64,000 bases of DNA, from contig NC_135505.1 of assembly GCF_052857255.1 (NCBI RefSeq), positions 26,737,999 to 26,801,998 of the forward strand, in the 5' to 3' direction. The stretch comes from Amblyomma americanum. Lineage: Eukaryota; Arthropoda; Arachnida; Ixodida; Ixodidae. Below, one piece after another: positions 31,801-42,893 of this stretch (position 1 is its first letter; every line of letters begins with the position of its first letter). The translations under genes were made by a program, and so were the position numbers. The notes beneath the pieces were generated by a model that made no database searches, was not told the origin of the DNA, and worked only from the letters and a program-made list of their open reading frames with translations.

Positions 31801-33049
31801 CATGAGGCAAAAAAGCGCTTACGTTCTTTGTGTGTCCCTTTGCGGAAGATGTATATTTTGGACGTCTCATTTTCTCTGGAAGTAAGGTATTTCTGGAAGT
31901 TCTTTGTGAGCTTGTCGTAATCCTCTTAGTCCGCTGGGTCGCACTGGAAGGTATTGAAAATTTGTTTTGCTTCAGGGCCGGCGACATGAAGCAAGATGGG
32001 TACCTTCTGTTCCTTAATAAGTGGCTTCTCTGTTTCTATACCCTGGAGATAACGCTCAAGGTGTTACTATCTCTTGCCATACCTTCCTTTTTCCAGAGCA
32101 ACCCTTCTCCTCCTTCCGTGGTAACTACCTTCGATTTGGTTCCCGTGGCAACCACCTCTGATTGCACCTTCTTGCGCTCTTGCCATACCCTCCTCCTTCC
32201 ACATTAATCACCTTCCAGCTGCGCATTCGTCCGCTCTCACCACACTCTCTCAAAGTGTTTAACACACAAACATTTCCGTTACGCATTCGTAACTGTGCTG
32301 CAAGTTATTTGGGTCAGACATAGTAGTGTGTAAAGCGGCAGCTCTTCGTGCTCCTCATGCAGTAAAAAGAGAAGTTGTTGCTGATATGTTTGTGCATTTC
32401 CGCTATGTTTCAGGTACCCTCAAAGAGACGCAGTTATATCAGAATTTCGAGAAGATCACCATGGGTCACAAATATGTGATCTATCGTGATCCAGCTTATC
32501 CACTGCGGCCGTTGCTGTACAAGCCCTTTGGAGGTGCCGTCCTGCAGCCACATCACGTTGCCTTCAACTAGGCCATGAGTAGTGTAAAACAGGCCGTCGA
32601 GTGGGGGTTTGGGAGAGTGGATCGAGACTTTGCTTTTGTTGATTACCATAAAAACCAAAAGTTTAGACGGCAACAACTTGGTGGAATGTATAAGGTTGCC
32701 ACATTGCTCACCAACTGCCGCACATGTTTGTATGGTAGTCAGGTCTCGAGCTATTTTGATGTCTCAGCACCCGAGCTGCATGAATACCTTGTACGGTTCG
32801 AAGATAACTGATTCAAATTGCTATAGGGTAACACGTATGTCCCAAATCTAAATTGTAATTTACAGTTCACGATCTGACTCATAAATGTCGCCTTATAGCA
32901 GCGTGATTCAAAGTTACCTTAGAACCGAATTCGTGCGAAATTGCACAGCAGGAGAACGGACGAAGAAAAAAATTAAAAACCACTCGATGCAATGCTCAAC
33001 TACTGCATATATTTTACATTGAACAGGGACTTGTACATGCAAAATTAAT

Positions 33050-33095
33050 TTTGGTTTGGTATAGGAGGTGTAATGTCCCAAAGCAACTTAAAGGG
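33050..33095 (-). mobile_element. Ruka-like SINE 3' fragment
   Basis: TTTGGTATAGGAGGTGTAAT followed by GTCCCAAAGCAACTT matches the SINE 3' end in minus orientation (compare 7510-7545). It is followed by AAAGGGTCACTGAAGCAC, perhaps another short repeat. Confidence 0.45.
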
Positions 33096-33099
33096 TCAC

Positions 33100-33580
33100 T
33101 GAAGCACTTTTTGTGAACATCTGGCTTGCAGAGGCGTCCGGCAGTTTTCATGCTGTGTACTCGAATATCGAACCCAAATTTAGCAAAGCTGTTGTGCTGG
33201 AGACCAAGCCAAATCCATGCACAAGGCTGATGCTTCAGTCAAGGCATGTTCAGTAGACGCGGGAAAATATAAATCGCTCTCTCGAAACCACTACCTCTTC
33301 CTAGATGTGTAGTTTCAGTTTAGTGACCTGGTGGTCAACTGTATGTGTGTTTCAAAGCAAAGCTGCCAACAATTTAACGAATAAACAGAGTAAGGCTTCG
33401 AAACTTCATTTTTTTTACAAAACCTTGGTTGCCGTTCATTTATCCCTTAAATTGGCATCTGAAACCAGAAACCTCTGTCGAACGTCATTTTAATCGTGTA
33501 GCTGTTTTTAGTGATAAGGCAGCAACAGGTAGAAAAGATGCTGCATAACAACTTCGATGCTTGCTTGCTTGCTTGCATGC
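33100..33580. other. Harbinger 3'-side sequence, no gene recognised
   Basis: Between the transposase stop and LINE-C. A short GCTT microsatellite lies at 33558-33575. Nothing else recognised. Confidence 0.4.
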
Positions 33581-33589
33581 TTGGACGCG

Positions 33590-35760
33590 TGGATCCGAAC
33601 ATTGCTAAGCAACCGCCATAAAGTCTGACCGTGCCTGTGCTGAGGAGAGTGACACATCCTTGAGCCTCTATAAAACCTCCACAGGGGCTCCAAGAGCATG
33701 TCAGGCGCGTGTCATGCGGGGAAGTGTACGGCCTCATTTAGGGTGTATCGATGTACTCCCAGGGCGGTAAGGCCAGCTTACCGTTGCCTGGTCTCGAGAA
33801 CCTGTGTCATTGCCGCTGACACACTGATGATCGCTTTGGCGAATTTCAGTGCTGGCATGGCCACTGTCTTCCACAAACACCAGGCGACTTCAAAGCAGCT
33901 GAAGGCCCACAGTGCGCGAGATCCCAGGAACAATCGCTGCGCTGTAGCCTGCACTCTGAGCTGTTCCTGGTATTGCCGGATGTAGATTGGCTGTGCCGCA
34001 ACTTCCACCCCCAGGTATCAGGACCTCTCAGCCTATTCAAAACAATGCAGCCTCCCTCAAGGCGGAGTGGAGAGTTCTGTGTCACCACTCCATTTGCGAA
34101 CAGCAGGTCCGCCGATTCCTTTGCATTGAAACCCAGCTCCAGCGCAGTTCCCTCTTCTGCACATAGGTTCAGCAAGAACTGGGAGCTCCTCTGGGCCTCT
34201 TGCCAGCAGGACCATGTCATCTGCATAAAAGAGTGCTGGCAGACGTTGCATTACGTTGATGCATGCCTCTATGTGGCTGAGATCAAAACCCTGCCCGCTT
34301 TCTCTAAGACACCGTTCCATCTCACACACATATACCATGAAAAGAAGTGGGGACATTGGACAGCCTTGGCGCAGTGCCCTGGACGCCTCCACTGGGCGTG
34401 TGAGCTCACTTCTCCAAGGATGATGGCCTGAGTGTCCACATAGAGGGCCTGCAGCAGCCACAGGAGCTCTCCTGGTATGTCGAGGGCCAGGAAGACAGTG
34501 CGTAGTCCTGCATGTTCCACGGAGTCATGCATGCGTGATGTCAACCACCGCAGCGGTGGCCAAGTGGTTGAGCATCCGCCTCGCATGCGGGAGGTGCGGG
34601 GTTCGATCCCCAGTGCCGCCGGGTACCCACCGGTGATACAATGGGTACAAGCTTTCCCCTGGTCTGGTGCTCGGCTAATTTACGGTGAAATGCTTGGAAA
34701 ACGGGTCTTTGACCCCACCTTGAGAAAAAAGAAAAATACCTTGTGTCATGGCGCTCTTTGGCCTTAGATGCCTTTGCGCCATAAAAATCCATAATCATCA
34801 TCAGCATGCGTGATGTCTAGAAAAGCAAGAGCTAGAGGGCGTTTTTTTCCTTTGCCGCAATTGCTATCACCTCAGTGATCACTAAGAGGTTGTCTGCTAG
34901 ACAGCGGTTTCGGCGGAAACCATTCTGTAGCTCTCCCAGGATCTATGTATTCTCTGGCAAGCACTGCAGGCGTGCCCGCAGAACGTGGCCGAACAGCGTG
35001 TACATGGTAGACGTCACCGTGATGGGGTGGTAACTCTCTGGAAGGTATTTGTCCGTCCAGTTTTTTCATATGAGCCGGACCCGAGAGCATCCCCAGCTTG
35101 CAGGCACTTTACTTGTCTGCACGACATCATTTAGGGCTTCCAGCATGAGCTGCCGTGTTTCTTTTTCCACTCGCTTTAACAATACTGGAGCGATTCCATC
35201 CAGACCGGCCGCCGCCTTTCTCGACAAGTGTTTGATGGCTAGCTCCAGCTCCCTCATTGTTAGTGTGCCGCAGGTTTTCGGTGCTACCTGTAAGGATGAT
35301 GCAGGCTCTTCCTGGGCTGTTGGGGTACATGAATACAGTTCACATGACATAAAAGCTTCCATGCATCCTTTAGCTTGGCAGATTCCAGTGAGGATGTGGG
35401 GTCCTGGGAGCGGATGTAGAGCCGTAATTTTTTATCAGCATCATCCTGCAGTTCCAATTTCTCTGAGGAGCTTCCTGTTTACTGCCTGTATCTTTAGATG
35501 TACTAGCACGGCCTTGTTTTTTGGTAGTTGGTATACTCATTGGCAGCACCATTATTACCAGCCTGGAATGTGTGCCATTTTCTTCGACGCCGCTTGGTTG
35601 CGTCTAGCTTGTTCAACAGTACTTCACAGCAAAATGCGTGTAACAGGTTGGTCATGTATTTTGCTTTCTTTTCAAAAACAAGCTCCGTTGGGCTTTTTCC
35701 TGGTGGTGCACTTGGCAGTATATGTTGCCAAGATAGGGTGCTGGAGAGGTTAAACTTTAT
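33590..35760 (-). pseudogene. LINE-C: non-LTR retrotransposon inside Harbinger
   Basis: Minus-strand reverse-transcriptase relic with frameshifts. In order: KLRLYIRSQDPTSSLESAKL (about 35400), LSRKAAAGLDGIAPVLLKRV, YHPITVTSTMYTLFGHVLRA, LQNGFRRNRCLADNLLVITE, then a SINE at 34543-34803. After the SINE: HDSVEHAGLRTVFLALDIPG, LRQGCPMSPLLFMVYV, LFYADDMVLLARG (catalytic YADD kept, about 34215) and GVHRYTLNEAVHF near 33740. The clade is not certain; the layout suits a LINE with a long C-terminal tail. It is younger than the Harbinger that it interrupts and older than its SINE. Confidence 0.75.
34543..34803 (+). mobile_element. tRNA-derived SINE, third type, in LINE-C
   Basis: Head GCGGTGGCCAAGTGGTTGAG (A box), CATCCGCCTCGCATGCGGGA, then GGGGTTCGATCCCC (B box), a body with GGTACCCACCGGTGATAC and an ATAATCATCATCA 3' end. 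It is flanked by a perfect 14-bp target duplication GCATGCGTGATGTC (34529-34542 and 34804-34817). The head is serine/leucine-tRNA-like, but the body differs from the Ruka-like SINEs. Confidence 0.88.
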
Positions 35761-37070
35761 GCTTGTTCCTTACAGCCACTGGAGCATTGGCTTCAAGTAG
35801 TTGACATCTCATGTGCATTTATTCATTGAGACATTCAATATGTTGAGTACCACCTGTTTAAATGCTCCATGTGCTCCTCTTGGTTGTTGTGAGAATTTTA
35901 TTTTAGTATATGCAGTGTGTGGTTGTCTGCCTTTTAGTCTTTGGATATGGCCTGCTTGTATGACCTCGCATGTGAGTGCACATGTTGCATGGTCCATGCT
36001 GTCATGGTGCTACTGTGCAGTTTGAGCAATGGGACTTATATGAAAGCACTTATATGTCGCCTCATGGCTGCATGGTATATGCAGTATGCTGATCAGTGTG
36101 CGCCTGTTCGCTACTACTGTGGTACCTCTAGGGGTTGGAATTTTGAGGTGTAATGCTAAGAAAAATCCAGCAGACCTTTGTTTCATGGTGTACAGTTGAA
36201 GGGATAGACACTCATTGTCGGTGTATACTAAAAGCATGGTCTCTATGCTGTACAGCTGTACTGCTTGTATCCGTGTTGAGAGCAGTTGTGGTATGACAAC
36301 TCCTCAGTGCCTGCCACCAACCCTCATGTCTGTACATAAAGGTTTGTCACCATTTAACACCTTTCCAGTATGCTGTTCATTGCTGAATGCTCAGACTGCA
36401 AAACATACAGCATGTTCTCACATTCACTGCCATGTGACTGTATTGATAGCCACAAGTTGTCCTCTCGATGTGTGTGTGCCTTAGTGTTTTTTGATCACAT
36501 TGCTTGGTGTTTTCATTACCATTGAGCGGCTACAAGCATACGATGTGTATGACTTATAACTTGTCTCTGCCACATACTGTGCTTATGAAAGCAAAACTGA
36601 AAGTTACAAGCTGGAACATATTAAAGTTAATAGCCTCTGTAAGTGAGCACAAAGGTGATTCATTCCATCTTGAAGAACTTCATTTTTGCAAATAGTTGAA
36701 TTTTTCAAAATATACTTTTCCCCAAACACATAACTTTGAAAATAATTATGGAGCAAAATAGACCAGCTCTTCACAGACAGCACTGCCGCCTTCTTTAAAT
36801 TTAGTGCGTCATGGCATTATCCTCTAAACTGGTCCTTTCAATATCCAATATCTAGTTCTGATGTTTAGTGCGTGTCTGGCCATTTATTAAATGCCGCACC
36901 CACCCATCATCTTACTTTGTTTACTCATACACACGTGTAGGCACTGAGATGTGTTAGTGAAAATGGTGCACTTGAGACAGCATTAAAATAATCACATATC
37001 TATGTCTAGGTATTTATGCTGCCAAGTGCAAGGTGGCTGCAGTGAAAGGTTCCAACACAAAACTCAATAT
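35761..37070. other. Region between the two convergent Harbinger genes
   Basis: No gene recognised. It would hold the 3' ends of the convergent transposase and Myb-like transcripts. Several short ORFs have no known motif. Confidence 0.4.
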
Positions 37071-37154
37071 TTATTTTTCGGCATCAAGTTTATCAAGAAG
37101 CTTTTCAATGAGGCGCCGTTGCGCCTCTTGGTATAAAAAATTCTGCCGCCTTTC

Positions 37155-38331
37155 GGCCTACCTGTCACACGAACCACTTCGTGTATATTTACGTGCGCTT
37201 ACACGGCACCGCTGTCACCCGCTGACGAAGATTTTTGATGAGCGACCGGACAGCAGTCTTGCACGCGCACTGCGCTTCCATCGCTCCGAATTGCCATCAG
37301 ACTATGTCCTGCCGCATCATTCCTTGCAGCCCCCATGGGTAATGACTCAGCCTTCAGTCTGCCTGCATGTCCCTGGCATAATCAAGAAGTTTGAGATCCC
37401 GGTTAGCGGACTGAAGCAACTCGCACTTGCCTACATCTGGTCAGAATACCACAAATGTGTGCACGTCTACACGGATGGATCTGCGTCTCCAAATGCATCA
37501 ACAGCAGCTTTCGCAATCCCTGCACAACAGACGACCCGTAGATTCATTTTGGGACACAAGTCTACTTCAACCGCTGCAGAGCTTGTGGGCCTTCGGGAAT
37601 CGATTCGCCACATCTGCGGAGAACCGCCTCACGAGTGGTGCATTTTCACCGACTGTAAACCTGCGCTACACATTTTAGGTTGCTTCCTGCGCCACACAGC
37701 CTACCAAGCTCTGGCTCTTGATATGATTAGTCTCGTATCATTTGCTCAGGGAAACGGCCACCGTATAGTGTTTCAGTGGATCCCCGGACACTGCGGACTC
37801 GATGGAAATGAGACCGCCGACGCTGAAGCAAGGAGCGCCTTCAGCAGTGGCCTGCGTACAGCTGTACCGTTCTCTATAGTGTACACGACTTGTCTCCTTT
37901 CGGAATTGATGAGGAGGGCGACGGCTAGGTACTGGGCCCTGCCAGACACCCACCACATCCGCCTTAAACGGCTAGATCCGACGATGACCTTTTCAGTTCC
38001 TCGCGGAATACCTCGCCCTATTGCATGCGTTATCCGTAGACTACGTTTAAACGTGGCATTCACGCGCAAATACTTGCACTTAATAGGACAAGCGGACTCC
38101 CCGGAATGTATCACATGTGGCGTGCTAGAGACTATAGAACATGGTTTAGTGGCGTGTCCAGCGTATGCACGTGAAAGACTCATACTCTCATCTGCTCTGA
38201 AGCCTATGGACACATCTCTATTCTCTGAGGATTTGATCCTCGGCGCTTGGCCAGATAGTTTTAGAGCTGTAAAGGCAACGCAAGCGCTCTCACGCTTTTT
38301 GAGCGACACGGACCTTGTCTCGCGTTTGTGA
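37155..38331 (+). CDS. RNase H domain and C-terminus of an I-clade LINE ORF2 (5'-truncated)
   Basis: The open frame extends upstream to ATG 37033, but the codons before 37155 are antisense of the host exon, so the LINE part starts at about 37155. RNase H motifs in order: YTDGSASPNAS (Asp), STAAELVGL (Glu), FTDCKPALHIL (Asp) and IPGHCGLDGNETAD (His, Asp); all catalytic positions are kept. A C-terminal CCHC finger follows (CITCGVLETIEHGLVAC). A separate RNase H after RT is typical of the I clade. Upstream RT and endonuclease are absent, so it cannot move alone. No internal stop. Confidence 0.88.
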
Positions 38332-38524
38332 TTGCAGAAAGTGTGCCTTGTTTTTTTTAAGTAGTTTTTCATCTGCCTCCTCCAATCATCATCGTCCCCC
38401 ATCGTGACCTTCTTTTATCTCCTCTTCCCGTCCCCCAGAGCAGAGTAGCAGGCCAGATATTTATTTTTCAGGCCAACCTCTCTGCCTTTCCTATCAATAA
38501 ACCCTCTCTCTCTCTCTCTCTCTC
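37155..38524 (+). mobile_element. I-clade LINE 3' fragment, inserted in the Myb-like last exon
   Basis: 5'-truncated LINE flanked by a 13-bp duplication TCTGCCGCCTTTC (37142-37154 and 38525-38537). It ends with AATAAACCC and a CT repeat up to 38524. It splits the last exon of the Myb-like gene, adding an artificial run of Arg-Glu codons from its repeat tail. The frame remains open, so it is a recent insertion. Confidence 0.9.
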
Positions 38525-39317
38525 TCTGCCGCCTTTCCTCTGCCACCATGCGCCATTCTTCAGCAAGATCTTCACGCTCTTGGCGCCGCTCTTCAGCGAG
38601 AGCTTCGCGCTCTTGGCGCCGCTCTTTAGCGAGAGCTTCACGCTCTTTCTGCCATTCTTTAAACCATGCCGCTCTTTCTTCAGTGAGGTTCTTAATTTCG
38701 AGCTCCTTGAGCCTGATGTCTTCGGCATGCTTTCGCTCATTCAGCTCTGCCTTCCTATCTTCCAGAACCAAGCGCTGGCTTTCTAAATCGTGCTCTCGTT
38801 TTGATCTCTCCTCTAAAAACTGTAGGGTTGATTCATTTTGCCTCTGCAGACCTGCAAGAGATAAACTGAATTCAGGATGATAGCTGAGCACTAGAGCTAA
38901 AAAGCACTGCATTATATGACGCAAAAGTGTTCTTTACGTATACCTGAACACACATAAAACACACTCATGCAACTGTTACACTCGCTGAGGACACAGCTGA
39001 TATATTCTTTGGTTTACTGGAGGCATCGTAACCTGCATGCTATAGGGACTTAAACGCAGGTTTTTATTAATGATGGTCAAATGAATACGCTGATGTTCCT
39101 TCATTTACCTCTTAACAGCGTAGCCCGTGTACAGGGGGCACGCACCAGCTGCATGCTTGGGGGGATGGCCCTTGTCCAGGTGATGCAGTTGCCTGTAGTT
39201 CTTCAAATGTTAGCACGAAATGGCATTACTTCATGCAGACCGTCCATCATCTGTTTCACAGTTTCCAAGTGTACATTTTAAGCAGTAATCCAACATCCTC
39301 ATGTGGGCAGATTCATA

Positions 39318-39582
39318 AAATGATCCGGAGTTCCCGGGTTCGACCCCAACCGGGGCGGCTGCGTTTTTATGGAGGAAAAACGCTAAGGCACCCGTGTGCT
39401 GTGCGATGTCAGTGCACGTTAAAGATCCCCAGGTGGTCGAAATTATTCCGGAGCCCTCCACTACGGCACCTCCTCTACCTTTCTTCTTTCACTCCCTCCT
39501 TTATCCCTTCCCTTACGGCGCGGTTCGGGTGTCCAACGATATATGAGACAGATACTGCGCCATTTCCTTTCCGCAAAAACCA
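39318..39582 (+). mobile_element. Ruka-type SINE (5'-truncated) with microsatellite tail
   Basis: Shares GATCCGGAGTTCCCGGGTTCG, the body with GTCAGTGCACGTTAAAGATC, and the 3' part with ATATATGAGACAGATACTGC with the copy at 41094. The tRNA-like head is incomplete and starts near 39318. It ends AAAAACCA and runs into ATT repeats. Confidence 0.8.

Positions 39583-39678
<96 letters not shown>
39583..39678. repeat. ATT trinucleotide microsatellite, about 32 units
   Basis: Uninterrupted ATT array directly at the SINE 3' end, probably grown from the SINE tail. The poly-Asn, poly-Tyr and poly-Leu ORFs here are artefacts of the repeat. Confidence 0.97.
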
Positions 39679-41093
39679 TCGGTAGCTGTATTTTTTTAGT
39701 GCAGCAGAATATAAACATAAAGTACCGTCCTTGAGGTTCAATACAGCATGCAAGGCAATCCACAACCAGAGTGCTTTCTGCAAACTACACCGCACAACCA
39801 CTTCAACTCTTACCTAATGAAGTGCTGCAGTTAGCTATCTGGTCTTCCATGGAAGTACAAATTAAAAATGTTTGTTGAAGTAATTACAGGTCACTTATAT
39901 TAAGAGGCACATTTCTTCATCTGAATAAAGAAGTCCATTTGTATACACTTGCGCAGCTCCAATCGTTCCTGGAAACTCTCAAACACTGACAGTTTCTGTT
40001 GTCACGCTTCCCGAAATTGAAGTTAGCAATGCATGCATTTTTTCACATCAAACGTAGGAGAGTCAACAAATATCATGACAGAGGCTGCTGTAAAACAATG
40101 AAATTATCTGGCCGTCCTCTCTGTAGTGACACCAATTGACTGATTATAAATACCTGGCTATAAATGTTGGTGCAGATGGCACCATAAAGTATTTGGGTCT
40201 GCACAATGAATACAGGCATGGCAGAACATGGCACTATAAATAATGCTGGCATGAATGGTGTGTTCCATGATCGCAGAGAATGGTGAATGAGTTGTCTTTT
40301 TGCTACTCATTTACTTTAATCTGCAACCTTTCGTTTACTGTAGCTCCCTACTAATGCTGATTCAGCGGTCGTCCATGCATAGCTTCTGCATCAAAACAAA
40401 GGCTAAGCTTTTGGCCAGGTTGCACACTTGATGCTTGGTCACTCATTTTGTGCCGAGGCAAACAGCCAGTCGTCAGGGCAGTTAGTCTCAGCAGACTCAC
40501 ATGTTGAAGTGATCCAGTTTGTCGACGTATTAAGATAAGAAAGACTTACAGAAATAAGCTGTGGTCAAATACTATGTGCTGATATACAAATGTCATCACC
40601 CCTCCATGGCACTGACCGCAGCCTTGGTGTGGTTGAAGAGGGCTCTGTCCGAGGCATGGTTTCGCACCTGCTTGTATCTGCTCGATGGAAACAGGCAAAC
40701 AAATCAATCAAATGCTTCCGTATGTATGAAATAAAAGATTTTTTTCATGTCTACACATTACTACAATGTGAAAGGCCGGTGCATAGCACTGTGAACTGTT
40801 TATGCATAACATTGACACACAGCGTAAGGGGGTATGGACGTCACGGGTGCAAGTTTGTTGTCCAGCATGAAGCTTCAACACTGCAGGTCAGAACACGTGG
40901 CAAAATGCAAATCAGATGTGTGCGTGGCCTTGTGCCGTGCTCCTCGAACAACTAAACGGTGCGCACTGCGAGTCAGTGAACACACCCTATTATGTTGTAA
41001 GTTGAGTGCCGAATACTGCAGCCATTTTTTTATTAAACTTTATGGGCTGCATTAAGAGTAATGAATGACTCAAGAAAGAACATAACATTTTGT

Positions 41094-41410
41094 GCCCCGC
41101 CGCGGTGGCTCAGTGGCTAGGGCGCTCGACTACTGATCCGGAGTTCCCGGGTTCGAACCCGACCGCGGCGGCTGCGTTTTTATGGAGGAAAAACGCTAAG
41201 GCGTCCGTGTGCTGTGCGATGTCAGTGCACGTTAAAGATCCCCAGGTGGTCGAAATTATTCCGGAGCCCTCAACTACGGCACCTCTCTCTTCCTTTCTTC
41301 TTTCACTCCCTCCTTTACCCTTTCCTTACGGCGCGGTTCAGGTGTCCAACGATATATGAGACAGATACTGCGCCATTTCCTTTCCCCCAAAAACCAATCA
41401 AATTAAAAAA
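41094..41410 (+). mobile_element. Ruka-type SINE, full length, in Myb-like intron 3
   Basis: Starts GCCCCGCCGCGGTGGCTCAG (A box in CGGTGGCTCAGTGG), B box GGGTTCGAACCC, a body with TTTTTATGGAGGAAAAACGC and GTTAAAGATCCCCAGG, and an end in CAAATTAAAAAAA. It is flanked by a 10-bp duplication AACATTTTGT (41084-41093 and 41411-41420). Confidence 0.88.
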
Positions 41411-42893
41411 AACATTTTGTCCTTATGTACTTGATGTGCTCAACATGAATAAATGTTGAAAATGAATATTGCTAGTCTACCAACCACTGAGTTCTCTGCG
41501 TCATGCCCAGGGCTTGCGGGATCGGAGTAATTATTCGACATCATCCTCTCTAAAATTTCTTGAGCCGGGAAAGGCGGCTCATTTTCATCTGAAATGGAAG
41601 AAGCATATACGACATGGACCACTGTTAACCAACATGCATGTATGATCAGACTGAGCAGCTGGAAATTACACAGGGACACTAGCACTACATAAGAACACTG
41701 CTGCCGTCCGTCACTGTTGTGTTCTCGGCTAGTGTCCTTGTGCCATTATCAGCTTCTCTGTGCGAACCCAGAACGAAACACAAGCACAATTCCTACCACC
41801 TTCAGCTGCTTGGAATTTTTTGCTCAAAGGGCATAAATGATCCAGTACATATTATAATGTCAACTGCTGATGCAGGGACATCTGTTTGTAGCCTGTGGTG
41901 TAGTAGATAGAACTGTCTCACAGGACCTTTGTTACAATGTTTGGTTTTAGCTCTGCATTCAACGTCGGCCTAGTAATGGTGCCAGGAAAGTGCACTAGCA
42001 GAAGTAAAGCAAACAATCTTGGGATCACCTAGCATTTATTCTGGCTCCGCGTTCTTCAACACTATTAAGCCGATGACTACAATTCGGCAAAAGATACAGA
42101 GGCAACGCTTAGCCTAGAGATCAGAATGGATGCGTGTACGAACAGTACAGTTTGCATGATAAGCATTGTATCACGCAGTCGGAGCCAGTTATTATATAAA
42201 TCAAGACTATCGTGTTTCATGAGCTGCCTACATCACGTGGGCACAAAACTGCTTACGGACAACACCAGAAGGTAGCGCGGCCTTACCAGGGCAAAGCTGC
42301 CTATCGCATGTGGCGGCACGTGCAGCTTGTTGGGCCGTAAAGTCGTGCGCGAAGGCCTCCATGTCCGCTAGCACAGTGGAACACTGACGGCCTTAATCCT
42401 TGCTCGGACCAGCCTCTTTGCAGGGCGCCGATCCTCTGCGCTGCACTGCGCGAGGTTTGTAGTGGCATTCCTCGCCACGTCGCTGACTTCCTGGAACAGC
42501 ACTTCACGGCTCGCGTATTCTTCTTCTGTTCCAGACCTATATAGTATTAATAGAGTGCCTTCATCAGCATCCTTAAGCAGAGTTGCAGTGCGGTGTACTC
42601 AATCGTTTCACTCAGGAGAGATTTAAAGTACTCACTTCCTCAAGTTCTTCAAGTTGTCTGAAACGAAGTTCAAAAGAACCAGGTCGAACCTTTCTTTTAC
42701 ACTTCGCACGCTGAAATCTTTTCCTGTGGCGGCTAACAGCGTCGTGGCGATCTCGGTCCATTTTGCGCCATCGCGCATGGCGTTTATCTCCAAGAGTGCC
42801 TTTAAAAATGAGTATGTCGTCGGCCGAGCAGAAGCGCTTGCGCGTTATACTGCGAGGCGCAGGTAAAGGCGCAGCTACGTCTGCCGCGGCCAT

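Larger units (their letters stand above)
30080..32413 (+). other. Transposase intron 2, enlarged by insertions
   Basis: GT-AG intron, 2.3 kb. It contains a Ruka-like SINE (30556-30808), a probable tRNA-derived SINE remnant (about 31600-31800) and unassigned sequence with many pyrimidine tracts. No separate gene is seen. Confidence 0.7.
28653..32811 (+). pseudogene. PIF/Harbinger transposase (HARBI1-like), three coding exons
   Basis: Exons 28653-29117, 29872-30079 and 32414-32811; introns have GT-AG ends (CAG/GTAAGT, TTCCCAG, ACAG/GTAAGT, TTTCAG). Phases 0 and 1 join correctly, giving about 356 codons, near the 349 residues of human HARBI1. Motifs in order: LPRLAYPNRLCDLEQMF (exon 1); WAFTDGTARQICRPSVG and FSGHKRHHVQKYQ with the first catalytic Asp at 29920 (exon 2); RDPAYPLRPLL with the second Asp at 32488, then QAVEWGF with the Glu at 32599 (exon 3). 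The DDE triad is kept. Three in-frame stops break it: TAG 28701, TGA 29082 (where family members have Trp) and TAG 32569 (Lys expected in FNKAMS). The role would be cutting and rejoining transposon ends. Confidence 0.9.
38852..41480 (-). other. Myb-like gene intron 3, with two SINEs
   Basis: GT-AG intron (donor GTAGAC at 41480, weak; acceptor CTCTTGCAG at 38852). It contains SINE copies at 39318-39582 and 41094-41410 and a long ATT microsatellite. No other gene is recognised; ORFs such as 40590-40955 show no motif. Confidence 0.65.
37071..42893 (-). pseudogene. Harbinger SANT/Myb-like partner protein, four exons
   Basis: Exons on minus: 42893-42636, 42536-42287, 41588-41481, and 38851-37071 (the last is cut by a LINE). 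Introns have GT-AG ends and phases 2, 1, 1 agree once the frameshifts are allowed for. Exon 1 has a SANT/Myb-like domain (RKRFCSADDILIFKGTLG, then KWTEIATTLLAATGKDF in a shifted frame after an extra base near 42787). Exon 2 starts SGTEEEYASREVLFQEVSDV and needs a second shift near 42375. Exon 3 is DENEPPFPAQEILERMMS. Exon 4 is a long Glu/Arg/Lys coiled coil ending LIEKLLDKLDAEK at TAA 37071. About 337 codons. In PIF/Harbinger elements such a partner binds the ends and brings the transposase to the nucleus. ATG 42893 is chosen for its Kozak-like context. Confidence 0.85.

Noticed and set aside
38548..38880. Ser/Arg-rich plus-strand ORF at 38548-38880
   Set aside because: Antisense of the Myb-like coiled coil; the repeated Arg-Ser pattern mirrors Glu/Arg codons on the other strand.
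39583..39678. CRISPR-like array
   Set aside because: The only dense repeat is a simple trinucleotide; no spacer-repeat structure exists in the window.
39475..39801. ORFs rich in Asn, Tyr or Leu across 39475-39801
   Set aside because: They are translations of the ATT microsatellite.
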